Shown here piece by piece: positions 46,648 to 57,180 of a DNA stretch of 64,000 nt. Origin of the DNA: Sphingomonas sp. (GTDB lineage Bacteria > Pseudomonadota > Alphaproteobacteria > Sphingomonadales > Sphingomonadaceae); NCBI RefSeq assembly GCF_019635455.1, contig NZ_JAHBZJ010000012.1:35143-99142 (forward strand). Direction: 5' to 3'. Below the pieces are notes generated by a model. It did not search any database. It was not told where the DNA came from and saw only the letters and a program-made list of their open reading frames with translations. Position numbers and translations under genes: made by a program. How positions within the stretch are numbered: the stretch's first letter is position 1; each line of letters opens with the position of its first letter.

Positions 46648-48066
46648 CTAGCGCGGATCCTTCTCCGCCTGCGCCTGGGCGAGCGCCCATGCCGCGCGCA
46701 CATGTCCCGTCATGACCGGCCGATAGCGGCGCAGTTCGGCGAACGCGTCGGGGGTAAAGATGCGATATCCGTCCAGCCGCGCCGCGATACCGGCCTGTAC
46801 CCGGCGATATTCGGCAATCGCCTCGGCCAGGCGGGCCTGATCGCGCAGCAACCCCGCGAACCCGCCGCGCGCGGCCAGCGTGCGCGGGTGATCGGCACCC
46901 GTCGCCACGATCAGGATGTCGCGCGCACGCCGCACGAGGGGCAGGGCGTCGGCCCCGCGTCCTTCCCCGTGCAGGATCGACGCGAGTCCGATCAGCGCGT
47001 CCGCGACATCCGGGTGGGCTGGCCCCAGCCGGCGCTCGAGCGTGCGCAGCGCGTCACGCTGAAGCGCTTCGGCCGCATCCATCCGGTCGAGCCGGCGCAA
47101 GGTCTGGGCCAGCGCGGTCGCCGTTTGTGCGACCCATGGATGATCGGTGCCATAGGCGCGGATGCCTGTCGCCATCGCCTTGCGAAAGATCGGTTCGGCC
47201 TCTTCGTCGCGCCCCTGTCGCGCGATCGTTTCGGCAAGATTGTGATAGGCGGACGCCAGTTCCACCATGTGCGATTGATCGGCATCCGCTTCCAATATGG
47301 CCACCGCACGGCGGGTCAGCGTCTCCGCCTCGCCAAGCCGCGCCTGCTGGACGAGCGCCATGGCGATGCCCTGATATCCCTGCGCGATTGCCCAGCCATA
47401 ATCGTTGCCGACACGCGGCGCGGCGCGCTCGCGCATCGCGACGACATCGCGGAACAGGGTTTCCGCCTCCTCATATCGCGCCTGCTGATAGACGGTGAGC
47501 GCCAGGCGGTAGGTGGCGGCGGAAATGTCGGGATGGTCCTGCCAGCTCCGGTCGCCGATCAGTACTGCCCGCGCTTCCCTCAGCACCGTTTCGGCATCCT
47601 CCAGCCGGCCCAGATTGATGCGTGCGCTCGCCAGTTCCATCAGGTCCCTGGCATAGGTCGATCGAACCGCCGATCCGCGGCTGAACGTCACCACGGTCCC
47701 GAATTCGCGTTCGGCCTCCTCGAATGCGCCACCTTCGTTCAACGCACGCCCCAGCACGCGGTGAAGGCCCTCCAGGTCATAGGGTTTGGGATCGGCTTCG
47801 CGCTGGACGAGCGCCAGACCCGCGCGCGCGACATATTCGGCGTCGGCGAACCGGTCCTGCCCGATCAGCTTCGCCGCCGCATCGGTCAGCTGCATCGCGC
47901 ACTGGCGCATCAACGTCGCGTCGATGCGGCAGCGGTCGATAAAGGCGGCGGTCGCCTCGCGCACTTCACGCGCGGGTGCCGGCGCCTTGCCCTGCGCGAT
48001 CGCCGGCGCTGCCAGCCCGACCATCGCGGCCCATGCCATGCGGGTGAATATCCGTCGCATCGCCAT
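46648..48066 (-). CDS. secreted TPR protein (kinesin-light-chain-like repeats)
   Basis: A 472-aa exported protein. The N-terminus MRRIFTRMAWAAMVGLAAPAIAQG is a signal peptide with an A-I-A cleavage site. TPR repeats of the long, kinesin-light-chain style follow, for example ARINLGRLEDAETVLREARAV, LVQQARLGEAETLTRRAVAILEADAD and TLRRLDRMDAAEALQRDALRTLERRLGP. Repeats with DHP spacers (GTDHPWVAQTATALA) are typical. Probably periplasmic scaffold; partner unknown. ATG 48066 or 48060 may start it. Confidence 0.78.
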   Translation of the reverse strand: MAMRRIFTRMAWAAMVGLAAPAIAQGKAPAPAREVREATAAFIDRCRIDATLMRQCAMQLTDAAAKLIGQDRFADAEYVARAGLALVQREADPKPYDLEGLHRVLGRALNEGGAFEEAEREFGTVVTFSRGSAVRSTYARDLMELASARINLGRLEDAETVLREARAVLIGDRSWQDHPDISAATYRLALTVYQQARYEEAETLFRDVVAMRERAAPRVGNDYGWAIAQGYQGIAMALVQQARLGEAETLTRRAVAILEADADQSHMVELASAYHNLAETIARQGRDEEAEPIFRKAMATGIRAYGTDHPWVAQTATALAQTLRRLDRMDAAEALQRDALRTLERRLGPAHPDVADALIGLASILHGEGRGADALPLVRRARDILIVATGADHPRTLAARGGFAGLLRDQARLAEAIAEYRRVQAGIAARLDGYRIFTPDAFAELRRYRPVMTGHVRAAWALAQAQAEKDPR

Positions 48067-48110
48067 AGAACCTAGCGGCCGGGCGCCGCCGCGCAAATCG
48101 ACGCTTTGGG

Positions 48111-48815
48111 TCAGCACGCCGGCCCGGACAGTGCCGCCGCGACCGCCGCGCGCGCATGCAGCGTCGTCGTGTCGAACACCGGCACCGCGCACGCCTCTGG
48201 CCGGACCAGGAGCATGAGTTCGGTACAGCCCAGGATCACGCCCTGCGCCCCGGCGTCGATCAGCCGCGCGATGACGTCGTGTAGCGCGGCGCGGGACGTG
48301 TCGAGCACGCGGCCCGCGATCAGCTCGTCATAGATGGTCGCATGCACGATCGCCCGATCGGTGTCGCCGGGGATCAGCACCGACAGGCCGTGCCGCCGCG
48401 CCAGCCGGCCCCGGATGAAATCCTGCTCCATCGTAAAGCGTGTGCCGATCAGGCCGACCCTGACCAATCCCGCCGCCCCGATCGCGGCGCCGGTCGGATC
48501 GGCGATGTGGAGCACCGGCACGCCCGCCGCCGCCTCCACCGCGTCGGCGAACCGGTGCATCGTGTTGGTACAGATGACCAGCGTCCCGGCCCCTGCACCG
48601 GCCAGCCGCCGCGCGGCATCGGTCATCAATGCCTCCAGCGCGTCCCAGTCGCCGGCATGTTGCAGCGCCTCGATCGCCGCAAAGTCGAACGACCATAGCA
48701 GGCACGGCGCCGACGCGCTCGGCCCCCGCGCCGTGCGCACGCCCTCGTTGAGCAGGCGATAATAGACCGCCGAACTCTCCCAGCTCATTCCTCCGATCAG
48801 GCCGATCATCCGCAT
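48111..48815 (-). CDS. aspartate/glutamate racemase-family protein
   Basis: Amino-acid racemase of the Asp/Glu racemase fold, 234 aa. The two catalytic Cys lie in LVICTNTMHR and VILGCTELMLL. The N-terminus IGLIGGMSWESSAVYYRLLNEGV is the standard opening of this family (YgeA-like). It may racemise aspartate or another amino acid. Start at ATG 48815; an ATG at 48809 is also in frame. Confidence 0.88.
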   Translation of the reverse strand: MRMIGLIGGMSWESSAVYYRLLNEGVRTARGPSASAPCLLWSFDFAAIEALQHAGDWDALEALMTDAARRLAGAGAGTLVICTNTMHRFADAVEAAAGVPVLHIADPTGAAIGAAGLVRVGLIGTRFTMEQDFIRGRLARRHGLSVLIPGDTDRAIVHATIYDELIAGRVLDTSRAALHDVIARLIDAGAQGVILGCTELMLLVRPEACAVPVFDTTTLHARAAVAAALSGPAC

Positions 48816-48893
48816 CGCCTCACTCCACGCGCCCGCGCCGGTAGGGAAAGCCCGTTGACACGGGGTTCCTTCGCGGCTGGATAGAGCGGGTTC

Positions 48894-49637
48894 ATGGCCT
48901 TCGATACCCTTCACCTCGCGCTCGCCGCGTGCCTGTTCATGGGGGCGCTGCTCTATTCCACGGTCGGTCATGGCGGCGCGTCCTCCTATATCGCGCTGAT
49001 GGCGCTGTTCGGCGTTCCGGCGGCGGTGATGCGGCCGACCGCGCTGGTGCTCAACCTGATCGTCTCCACCATGGGGTCGGTGCGCTACGCCCGCGCCGGC
49101 CTGTTCCGCTGGCGCACGCTCTGGCCATTTCTGGTGGGTGCGTTCCCCGCCGCGTTCGTCGGGGGGATGATCCATGTGCCTCCCGAAATCTATCGCCCGG
49201 CGATGGGGGTGGTGTTGCTGTTCTCCGCGGCGCGCATGCTCTGGCCGCGCGAGTTGAAGGCAGAGCGCGAATGGCACGATCCGCCGCTCTGGCTCGCCAT
49301 CCTCGCCGGGGTGGGGCTGGGCCTGCTCGCGGGGCTTACCGGCACCGGCGGCGGCATCTTCCTCTCGCCGCTGCTCCTCTTCATGGCCTGGTCGGCGCCA
49401 AAGCCCGCATCGGGCGTCGTCGCGGTGTTCATCCTCGCAAACTCTGCCTCGGGCCTCGCCGGAAACCTCGCCGCGATCGGCAGGCTGCCGCCCGAACTGC
49501 CGCTCTATGCCGCTGCGGTGCTGGCCGGCGGCATCATCGGCACGACGCTGGGCATCCGGCTACCCCAGAAATGGATCCTGCGCACGCTCGGCCTCGTCCT
49601 CCTCGTCGCCAGCGCGAAGCTGTTCGGGGTGTATTAG
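48894..49637 (+). CDS. TSUP-family (TauE/SafE) membrane exporter
   Basis: A 247-aa inner-membrane protein with about eight membrane segments, of the sulfite/organosulfur exporter TauE/SafE family. Family features are VGHGGASSYIALMALFGVPAAVMRPTALVLNLIVS and GLTGTGGGIFLSPLLL. No ligand is defined by the sequence. It is divergent from the racemase gene with a 78-bp gap, and a GFA-type gene follows 50 bp downstream on the same strand. Confidence 0.87.
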   Translation: MAFDTLHLALAACLFMGALLYSTVGHGGASSYIALMALFGVPAAVMRPTALVLNLIVSTMGSVRYARAGLFRWRTLWPFLVGAFPAAFVGGMIHVPPEIYRPAMGVVLLFSAARMLWPRELKAEREWHDPPLWLAILAGVGLGLLAGLTGTGGGIFLSPLLLFMAWSAPKPASGVVAVFILANSASGLAGNLAAIGRLPPELPLYAAAVLAGGIIGTTLGIRLPQKWILRTLGLVLLVASAKLFGVY

Positions 49638-49687
49638 GGGTGGAACTCCCGCGCGCGTTGCGGCTTTTCTATGGCGGAGGTGAGGAC

Positions 49688-50059
49688 ATGCCGTTCACCG
49701 GCTCATGCCATTGCGGTCGCAACGCGTTCGAGGTCGATGGCGACATACCCGCCGAACTCACCCGCTGCACATGCTCGTTCTGTGCAAAGCGGGGCCAGCT
49801 CTACGCCTATTACACCCCGGACCGGGTCACGATCACGCGCGCGGACAGCGACGCGACCTATCGATGGCAGACAAAGCTGGTCGCGCACCATTTCTGTTCG
49901 GCATGCGGGTGCAGCGTGTGGACCGACAGCCCGGCGTTCGAACGCGACGGCAGCTGGGACGGAACGACCCGCCGCGTCAGCGTCAACGCGCGCCTGATCG
50001 ACGGGTTCGATGCCGCGGAACACCCGGTCACGGTTATCGACGGCAAGAACCTCTGGTAG
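49688..50059 (+). CDS. GFA-family (DUF636) zinc protein
   Basis: A 123-aa protein of the glutathione-dependent formaldehyde-activating-like family. Zinc-ligand cysteines appear in GSCHCGRN, RCTCSFCAKRG and FCSACGCSVW. It ends DGKNLW. The ATG at 49688 follows GGAGGTGAGG. GFA proteins bind zinc; the glutathione-formaldehyde role is disputed for distant members. It is convergent with dnaJ with a 3-bp gap. Confidence 0.87.
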   Translation: MPFTGSCHCGRNAFEVDGDIPAELTRCTCSFCAKRGQLYAYYTPDRVTITRADSDATYRWQTKLVAHHFCSACGCSVWTDSPAFERDGSWDGTTRRVSVNARLIDGFDAAEHPVTVIDGKNLW

Positions 50060-50062
50060 GGA

Positions 50063-51166
50063 TTACCCCCCGACCGCGCGTTTCAGCTTGTCGAAGAAGC
50101 CGGTGGATACCGGGCATTCCTCGCCCGTCTCCAGCGCGCGGAACTGTTCCAGCAGATCCTTCTGCTCGGCCGTCAGCTTGGTCGGAATCTCGACCTCGAT
50201 CCGCACCACCAGGTCGCCGCGCCCGCGCCCCTGCAACACCGGCATGCCGGCCCCGCGATGGCGCACCTCGCGGCCCGACTGGGTGCCGGGGTGCAGGTGG
50301 ATCTTGTGCAGTTCGCCGTCCGGTCCGGGAATCTCGATCTCGCCACCCAGCGCTGCTGTCGTGAAGCTCACCGGCGCACGGGCATACAGCGTCGTGCCTT
50401 CGCGTTCGAAGATCGCGTGCCGCGCGACATGGATGAAGATGTACAGGTCCCCCGGCGGTGCGCCGCGTGCGCCCGCCTCGCCCTGTCCGGACAGGCGGAT
50501 GCGCGTGCCTTCGTCCACGCCCGGCGGCACGTTGACGTCCAGCGTCACCGTTTTATCGACGCGCCCCTCGCCGCGACAGTTGCGACATGGATCGGCGATC
50601 ACCTGGCCCGCGCCATGGCAGGTTGGACAGGCGCGCTCGACCACGAAAAAGCCCTGTTGCGCGCGTACCTTGCCATGGCCGGCACAGGTCTGACAGCGCT
50701 TGGCCATGGTGCCGGGAGCCGCGCCGGTCCCGCCGCACGGTTCGCACGGCCCGGACACGTCGATGGTGATATCGGTCGCCTTGCCGTGAAAGGCGTCCTC
50801 CAGGCTGATTTCCATGTCGTAGCGCAGGTCCGCGCCGCGCCGCGTCTGGCCGCCGCGCCCGCCGCCCATGAACTCGCCGAACATCGATTCGAAAATATCG
50901 GAAAAGGCGTCAAACCCCTGTCCGCCGCCGCTGCCCATGCCCGGTCCGGCATGGCCGAACCGGTCGTACGCCGCGCGCTTCTGCGGATCTTTCAGGCAGT
51001 CATAGGCTTCGTTGATCGCCTTGAACTTCGCCTCGTGATCCTTGCACCCGCCATGTTTGTCGGGGTGATATCGGATCGCCAGCTTGCGGAACGCGGCCTT
51101 GATCGTCGCGTCGTCCGCCGTCCGCTCGACTTCGAGCAGCTCGTAATAATCCATCTGGGTGGTCAT
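50063..51166 (-). CDS. dnaJ: chaperone DnaJ
   Basis: Hsp40 co-chaperone that feeds clients to DnaK and stimulates its ATPase, 367 aa. The J domain has the HPD motif (IRYHPDKHGG). A Gly/Phe-rich segment (GPGMGSGGGQGFDAF) follows. The four zinc repeats are CEPCGGTG, CQTCAGHG, CPTCHGAG and CRNCRGEG, then the substrate-binding C-terminal domains. It is downstream of dnaK with a strong hairpin in the 68-bp gap. Confidence 0.96.
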   Translation of the reverse strand: MTTQMDYYELLEVERTADDATIKAAFRKLAIRYHPDKHGGCKDHEAKFKAINEAYDCLKDPQKRAAYDRFGHAGPGMGSGGGQGFDAFSDIFESMFGEFMGGGRGGQTRRGADLRYDMEISLEDAFHGKATDITIDVSGPCEPCGGTGAAPGTMAKRCQTCAGHGKVRAQQGFFVVERACPTCHGAGQVIADPCRNCRGEGRVDKTVTLDVNVPPGVDEGTRIRLSGQGEAGARGAPPGDLYIFIHVARHAIFEREGTTLYARAPVSFTTAALGGEIEIPGPDGELHKIHLHPGTQSGREVRHRGAGMPVLQGRGRGDLVVRIEVEIPTKLTAEQKDLLEQFRALETGEECPVSTGFFDKLKRAVGG

Positions 51167-51186
51167 CTACTCGGCCCCCGCCCGAA

Positions 51187-51224
51187 CCCCCGCCGCCTTT
51201 CCCTGGGAGTGAAAGGGGCGGGGG
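51187..51224 (-). terminator. strong hairpin between dnaK and dnaJ
   Basis: Near-perfect 14-bp stem with one bulged base: CCCCCGCC-(G)-CCTTTC pairs with GAAAGGGGCGGGGG, around a 9-base loop. No U-run follows on the minus strand, so it is probably not a full terminator. It may weaken transcription into dnaJ or shape mRNA stability, tuning the DnaK:DnaJ ratio. Confidence 0.5.
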
Positions 51225-51234
51225 CGAGCATAGC

Positions 51235-53148
<1,914 letters not shown>

Positions 53149-53316
53149 GGTCCCTCGTGTGGCCCCCGTGTCTTGATCAAACCAAAGTTCTGCCGGGTCC
53201 CGAAATCGGCAACCCGGCGGTTACACGGGGCGATATAGGTGGGCGCGGCCTTGCCGCAAGATGATCGGCCCAATACGGCATTCATGCGAATTCCCGAATC
53301 GGGAGAAAGGGTTGCG

Positions 53317-53760
53317 ATGCGGAACTGGATGGGACGGAATCTGGGGGGTGTCGTGCTCGCCGCTGCGGCACTGGCGGGGTGCCAGCAGGCACAGCTGGGC
53401 GTCGATGGCGCTTGGGTGCGCCTGCCCGCCGTGCCGGGACGGCCGGGCGCCGCCTATTTCACCGTCCATGGCGGCGCGGACGCGACCAGCCTGCTTGCGG
53501 TATCGTCGCCCGCCGCGATCCGCACCGAACTGCACGAGATGAAGAATGTCGGCGGCATGATGAACATGTCGCCGCTCAAGGACGTCGCGATCCCCGCCGG
53601 TCAGGCCGTGGCCTTCCAGCCGGGGGGCAAGCACGTCATGCTGTTCGACATCGCCCCCAGCGTCCGCGCCGGCACCACCATCCCGCTGCGCCTTGCCTTC
53701 GCCAACGGCAAGACGATCGAGGTCGCCGCCACGGTGAAGGCCGCCGGCGAGGCGGAGTAG
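53317..53760 (+). CDS. PCu(A)C-type copper-binding lipoprotein
   Basis: A 147-aa exported protein. The signal peptide ends in a lipobox L-A-G-C, so it is probably a lipoprotein. The mature part is the PCu(A)C fold: GAWVRLPAVPGRPGAAYFTVHGG, then the metal-binding H-x-M region TELHEMKNVGGMMNMSPL and GGKHVMLFDI. These proteins carry Cu(I) for cytochrome oxidase assembly. The ATG at 53317, after GGGAGAAAGGG, is preferred to upstream in-frame starts. Divergent from dnaK. Confidence 0.87.
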   Translation: MRNWMGRNLGGVVLAAAALAGCQQAQLGVDGAWVRLPAVPGRPGAAYFTVHGGADATSLLAVSSPAAIRTELHEMKNVGGMMNMSPLKDVAIPAGQAVAFQPGGKHVMLFDIAPSVRAGTTIPLRLAFANGKTIEVAATVKAAGEAE

Positions 53761-53842
53761 CGGCGCGGGGCGACCCCCTCGCTTGACATCGCGGGCCGAC
53801 GCTCCCCAAAATCCCTTTAAGGGCGCGTGCCGGAGGGGGTTC

Positions 53843-54526
53843 ATGACCGCGATATTCGTCATTCTTTTTCTGGCGGCCGTCGCCGGCATCATCAAACCCT
53901 ATATCAAGGGATCGAAGCGCTGGCATTTCGGGCTGGCGGCCTTTGTCGCCTTTGTCGGCGTGGGCGCGACGGCGCCCAAGGTCGAACCGGCGAAAACCGC
54001 CGCCGCGCCGAAGGGAGATGCCGCCGACGACGGGAACAAGGCGGCACAGGGCGGCGATACGCCGGCACAGGCGAAGCAAAAGCCCCCGCAAGCCGAGGAA
54101 TCCCCCTCGAAATGGCAATATAGCGAGGACAAGGACGAAATGCGCGGTGACGTCGCCCGTTTCGCCTCGATCAAGAGCGAGAATGAGATCGACCTCTCAT
54201 TCCCCTATGGCGAAGTCTATGGGGCGATTACGGTGCGGCACCGCAAGCAGGACGGGCTGAACGTGATGTTCTCCGTCGATAAGGGCCAGATTTTGTGTCA
54301 CAATTTTACCGCATCCTACATATCGGTGAAATTCGACGACAGGCCGATCCAGAAATTTTCCTGCACCGGCACCAGTGACGGATCGAGCGAAACCGCGTTC
54401 ATCACCAATGCGCAGCGCTTTCTGGGTCAGCTGCGTGGCGCCCGGAAAACGATCATCGAAGCCGAATTCTATCAGCAGGGGCGTCAGCAATTCATCTTCG
54501 AAACCGCCGGGCTGAACTGGAAATAG
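53843..54526 (+). CDS. membrane-anchored hypothetical protein with VasI-like domain
   Basis: A 227-aa protein starting at ATG 53843 behind GGAGGGGG. Two membrane segments are near the N-terminus (AIFVILFLAAVAGIIKP and HFGLAAFVAFVGVGA). A Lys/Pro/Gln-rich linker leads to a C-terminal domain (~100-227) with DLSFPYGEVYGAITVRHRK, GQILCHNFTASYISVKFDD and TIIEAEFYQQGRQQFIFETAGL. The strand pattern recalls VasI-like domains of type VI-associated proteins, but no T6SS gene is near and this is a weak resemblance. Confidence 0.68.
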   Translation: MTAIFVILFLAAVAGIIKPYIKGSKRWHFGLAAFVAFVGVGATAPKVEPAKTAAAPKGDAADDGNKAAQGGDTPAQAKQKPPQAEESPSKWQYSEDKDEMRGDVARFASIKSENEIDLSFPYGEVYGAITVRHRKQDGLNVMFSVDKGQILCHNFTASYISVKFDDRPIQKFSCTGTSDGSSETAFITNAQRFLGQLRGARKTIIEAEFYQQGRQQFIFETAGLNWK

Positions 54527-54548
54527 CCTGACCGCCGCGTTCCTGCCC

Positions 54549-55079
54549 CTAGTTCGGCGGCAGAAGGGGGTCGAGCAGCGGGTCGATGAATACCGCCAGA
54601 AGCGCCGCCTGATTGCGAACTCCCGCCTTTTCGTAGACCTGGCTCAATTGCGAGCGCACCGTGCCTTCGGCTGCGGCGCGCATCTGCGCGATTTCGGCGA
54701 TCGAACAGCCTTTGAGGATGAACAGCGCCACCTCCGCCTCCGCGCGGCTGAGGTCCCATGCCCTGAACTGGTCTTCGATCAGCGCACTCATCGCGCCACG
54801 CGCGGCCCGTGACACATGGTCCGCCCGGCGCGCCTCGCGCATCAGGCTCTGTGCATGGCGTGCGCCCATGACCACGCCCAGCACCAGCGCGGCGGCGATC
54901 AGGCATTCCGTCGCCACTTCCGCGGTGATGCCGTGTCGCGCTTCGGCGACGATGTCCGCGATCCCGTCGATCAGGAAATAGGCGGCGGCGACGACCTGGA
55001 TCGCGACGATCGCCCATGCGCGTCGCGCGCGCGTCGCGATGCGACCGGTCCTGTCCCGCTTGGTTACGCCCATACGCAA
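54549..55079 (-). CDS. membrane-anchored LuxR-type HTH protein
   Basis: A 176-aa protein with two N-terminal membrane segments (WAIVAIQVVAAAYFLIDGIADI and ECLIAAALVLGVVMGARHA) and a C-terminal LuxR-type HTH: LSRAEAEVALFILKGCSIAEIAQM followed by AAEGTVRSQLSQVYEKAGVRNQAALLAVF. A membrane-bound LuxR regulator is unusual but known in this group. It is divergent from the COG4705-like gene. Start ATG 55079 (or 55073). Confidence 0.82.
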   Translation of the reverse strand: MRMGVTKRDRTGRIATRARRAWAIVAIQVVAAAYFLIDGIADIVAEARHGITAEVATECLIAAALVLGVVMGARHAQSLMREARRADHVSRAARGAMSALIEDQFRAWDLSRAEAEVALFILKGCSIAEIAQMRAAAEGTVRSQLSQVYEKAGVRNQAALLAVFIDPLLDPLLPPN

Positions 55080-55176
55080 TTGCTGATCCGGCGATGTTTC
55101 TGCATGCGCTTATAGACCTCTCCGCAGCATAGGCCATGTCGAACGACCTGGCACGCCATCGAAGGACAGGACAGCT

Positions 55177-55983
55177 GTGACGAACGACCACCAACCCCGG
55201 TACGCGAAGGTTCCGGCGGCCACGCTGGGCTTCTGGATCGTGAAGATCCTCGCCACCACCTTTGGCGAGACGATGGGGGACACGGTCAGCATGAGCTGGC
55301 TCGGCGAAACCACCGCCAGCGCCGGCCGGGCGGGCATCAACGGCTATGTCGCCGGCACGGTGATGTTCGGGCTGCTGCTCGCGGTACTGGTGTTCCTTCA
55401 GGTGCGCGCACGGCGGTTCCATCCGGTGCTGTACTGGGCCACCATCATCGCATCGACCACGGCAGGGACGACGCTTGCCGATTTCGCCACCCGGTCGCTC
55501 GGCATCGGCTATCCCGGCGGCGCGCTGTTGTTGCTGGCGCTCGTCCTTGCCTCGCTGTTCGCCTGGCATCGATCGCTCGGCGCGATTTCGGCCGTCTCGG
55601 TTCACGGGCGTGAGGCGGAGTTGTTCTACTGGCTGACGATCACCTGTTCGCAGACGCTGGGAACCGCGCTGGGCGACTGGGTCGCCGATGGCCCCTATGG
55701 CTATCTTGGTGCGGCGGCGATCTTTGGCGGCGGGCTGGCCGGCATCGCCGCCCTCTATGCCCTGACCCGCGTCGATCGCGTCCTGCTGTTCTGGGCCGCG
55801 TTCATCCTGACGCGCCCGCTCGGCGCCGTCGTTGGCGACTTTCTCGACAAGCCGGTCGCGCATGGCGGGCTGGAGCTAAGCCGGCTTGCCGCCTCGCTGG
55901 TGCTGGGGGGCGCGATCGTGCTGCTCGTCGCCCTTCTCCCCCAGCGTGCGGAGACGATCGCGGCGCAGGAACAGTTGCGATAA
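55177..55983 (+). CDS. COG4705/DUF347-type membrane protein
   Basis: A 268-aa inner-membrane protein with about eight membrane segments and internal repeats of the type K/T-x-GE/GT-xx-GD: FWIVKILATTFGETMGDTVS, IIASTTAGTTLADFATRS, TITCSQTLGTALGDWVADG and FILTRPLGAVVGDFLDKP. These four repeats match DUF347. Members have been linked to metal resistance, but the function is not settled. GTG start at 55177. Divergent from the LuxR-type gene, which may regulate it. Confidence 0.83.
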   Translation: MTNDHQPRYAKVPAATLGFWIVKILATTFGETMGDTVSMSWLGETTASAGRAGINGYVAGTVMFGLLLAVLVFLQVRARRFHPVLYWATIIASTTAGTTLADFATRSLGIGYPGGALLLLALVLASLFAWHRSLGAISAVSVHGREAELFYWLTITCSQTLGTALGDWVADGPYGYLGAAAIFGGGLAGIAALYALTRVDRVLLFWAAFILTRPLGAVVGDFLDKPVAHGGLELSRLAASLVLGGAIVLLVALLPQRAETIAAQEQLR

Positions 55984-56014
55984 CCGGCGGTCACGCTGCG
56001 GCGCTGCCCCCGGA

Positions 56015-56557
56015 TCACGCCGTCACGTCCCGCCACGTCCCCGGCGCCACCCCGTCGCACGTCCACGCGCCCACACGCCAACGCACCAGCCGCAGCGTCG
56101 GATGTCCCACGGCGGCGGTCATCCGTCGCACCTGGCGGTTGCGCCCCTCGCCGATGGTCAGCGAGATCCAGCGATCCGGCACGCTCTTGCGAAACCGCAC
56201 CGGCGGGTCGCGCGGCCACAGGTCGGGCGGGTCGATCCGTTGCGCGAGCGCGGGGCGCGTCATCCCGTCCTTCAGCCGCACGCCGCGCCGCAGCGCGTCC
56301 AGCGCCGCCGCGTCTGGCTCCCCCTCGACCTGGACCAGATAGGTCTTTTCCATCTTGTGGCGGGGGTCGGCGATCCGGGCCTGCAACCGCCCGTCATCGG
56401 TCAGCAGCAACAGTCCCTCGCTGTCACGGTCCAACCGCCCGGCCGGATACACGCCCGGCACGTCGATATAATCGGCCAGGGTCGGATGCCCGCTGCCCTC
56501 GTCAGTGAATTGCGAGAGGACGCCCCAGGGCTTGTTGAACAGGATGAGGCGGGACAT
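56015..56557 (-). CDS. RluE/RsuA-family pseudouridine synthase
   Basis: A 180-aa rRNA pseudouridine synthase lacking an S4 domain. The catalytic Asp is D43 in [16 protein letters not shown]. It begins [18 protein letters not shown] and has [10 protein letters not shown] and [22 protein letters not shown]. This is the short RluE-like type, which modifies 23S rRNA. The ATG at 56557 is chosen because the residues upstream do not match the family. It is convergent with the COG4705-like gene. Confidence 0.9.
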   Translation of the reverse strand: MSRLILFNKPWGVLSQFTDEGSGHPTLADYIDVPGVYPAGRLDRDSEGLLLLTDDGRLQARIADPRHKMEKTYLVQVEGEPDAAALDALRRGVRLKDGMTRPALAQRIDPPDLWPRDPPVRFRKSVPDRWISLTIGEGRNRQVRRMTAAVGHPTLRLVRWRVGAWTCDGVAPGTWRDVTA

Positions 56558-56682
56558 CGCCCCTCTAGACAGGATTCGGGCGCGCCGCACCAGCCCGCGC
56601 GCTGCCGGCACGCCGCCGGGCGATTGCGGGCGCGCAGGGGCGACGACTGGACATCCGCCGCCCGCGCTTCCACCTAGGCGAG

Positions 56683-57159
56683 GTGAAGGACAGCCGCCCG
56701 CTCACCCCCGGCGAGATCGCGCTCGCCCGCAGCGTCTTTGGCGATGCGATCGATTATGCCGCCGCGCGCATCGCGCACCGCAAATGGGCGTTCTTTCAGC
56801 CGCGCCGGGTGACGATGGCGCCGATGGGCTGTATCCACTTCCATCCCCGGGGCGACGCGTATCGCGACGATTTCGCCACCGCGCCGGTGGCGTTGCAGGC
56901 GCATCTGATCCACGAACTGACCCATGTGTGGCAGCACCAGCAGGGGGTGTTCCTGCCGCTGCGCCGCCATCCGTTCAGTCGCTACGGCTATGCGCTGAAA
57001 CCGGGCTGGACGCTGACCCGTTACGGGATCGAGCAACAGGCGGAGATCGTCCGCCATGTCTTCCTGCTCACGCGCGGCGTCATGGTGCCGGGTGCGCCGC
57101 CGCTCGCGCAATATCGTGGCATCCTTCCCTTCACCCCGATCGGACCGGCGACCGCCTGA
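56683..57159 (+). CDS. small HExxH protein ('vgr-related' type)
   Basis: A 158-aa protein with a zincin-like motif [12 protein letters not shown] near residue 80, preceded by [18 protein letters not shown]. The HExxH pattern and the label 'vgr-related protein' used for such sequences are family recall. It begins at GTG 56683 in [19 protein letters not shown]. It may be a metalloprotease or a zinc-binding remnant; the 158-aa length leaves little beyond the motif. It lies just before the broken proline-rich gene. Confidence 0.78.
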   Translation: MKDSRPLTPGEIALARSVFGDAIDYAAARIAHRKWAFFQPRRVTMAPMGCIHFHPRGDAYRDDFATAPVALQAHLIHELTHVWQHQQGVFLPLRRHPFSRYGYALKPGWTLTRYGIEQQAEIVRHVFLLTRGVMVPGAPPLAQYRGILPFTPIGPATA

Positions 57160-57180
57160 CGCGACCGCCGGCCTGCGCCG

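Noticed and set aside
46275..46715. 146-codon plus-strand frame overlapping the TPR gene end
   Set aside because: Arg-rich composition, no domain, and it overlaps the end of a supported gene on the opposite strand.
48816..49277. N-terminal extension of the racemase frame upstream to 49277
   Set aside because: Antisense to the TSUP gene and unlike the family; the standard MRMIGLIGGMSWES start lies at 48815.
53149..53316. Search for a sigma-32 promoter upstream of dnaK
   Set aside because: No -35/-10 pair with acceptable spacing could be fixed by eye, so no promoter is claimed.
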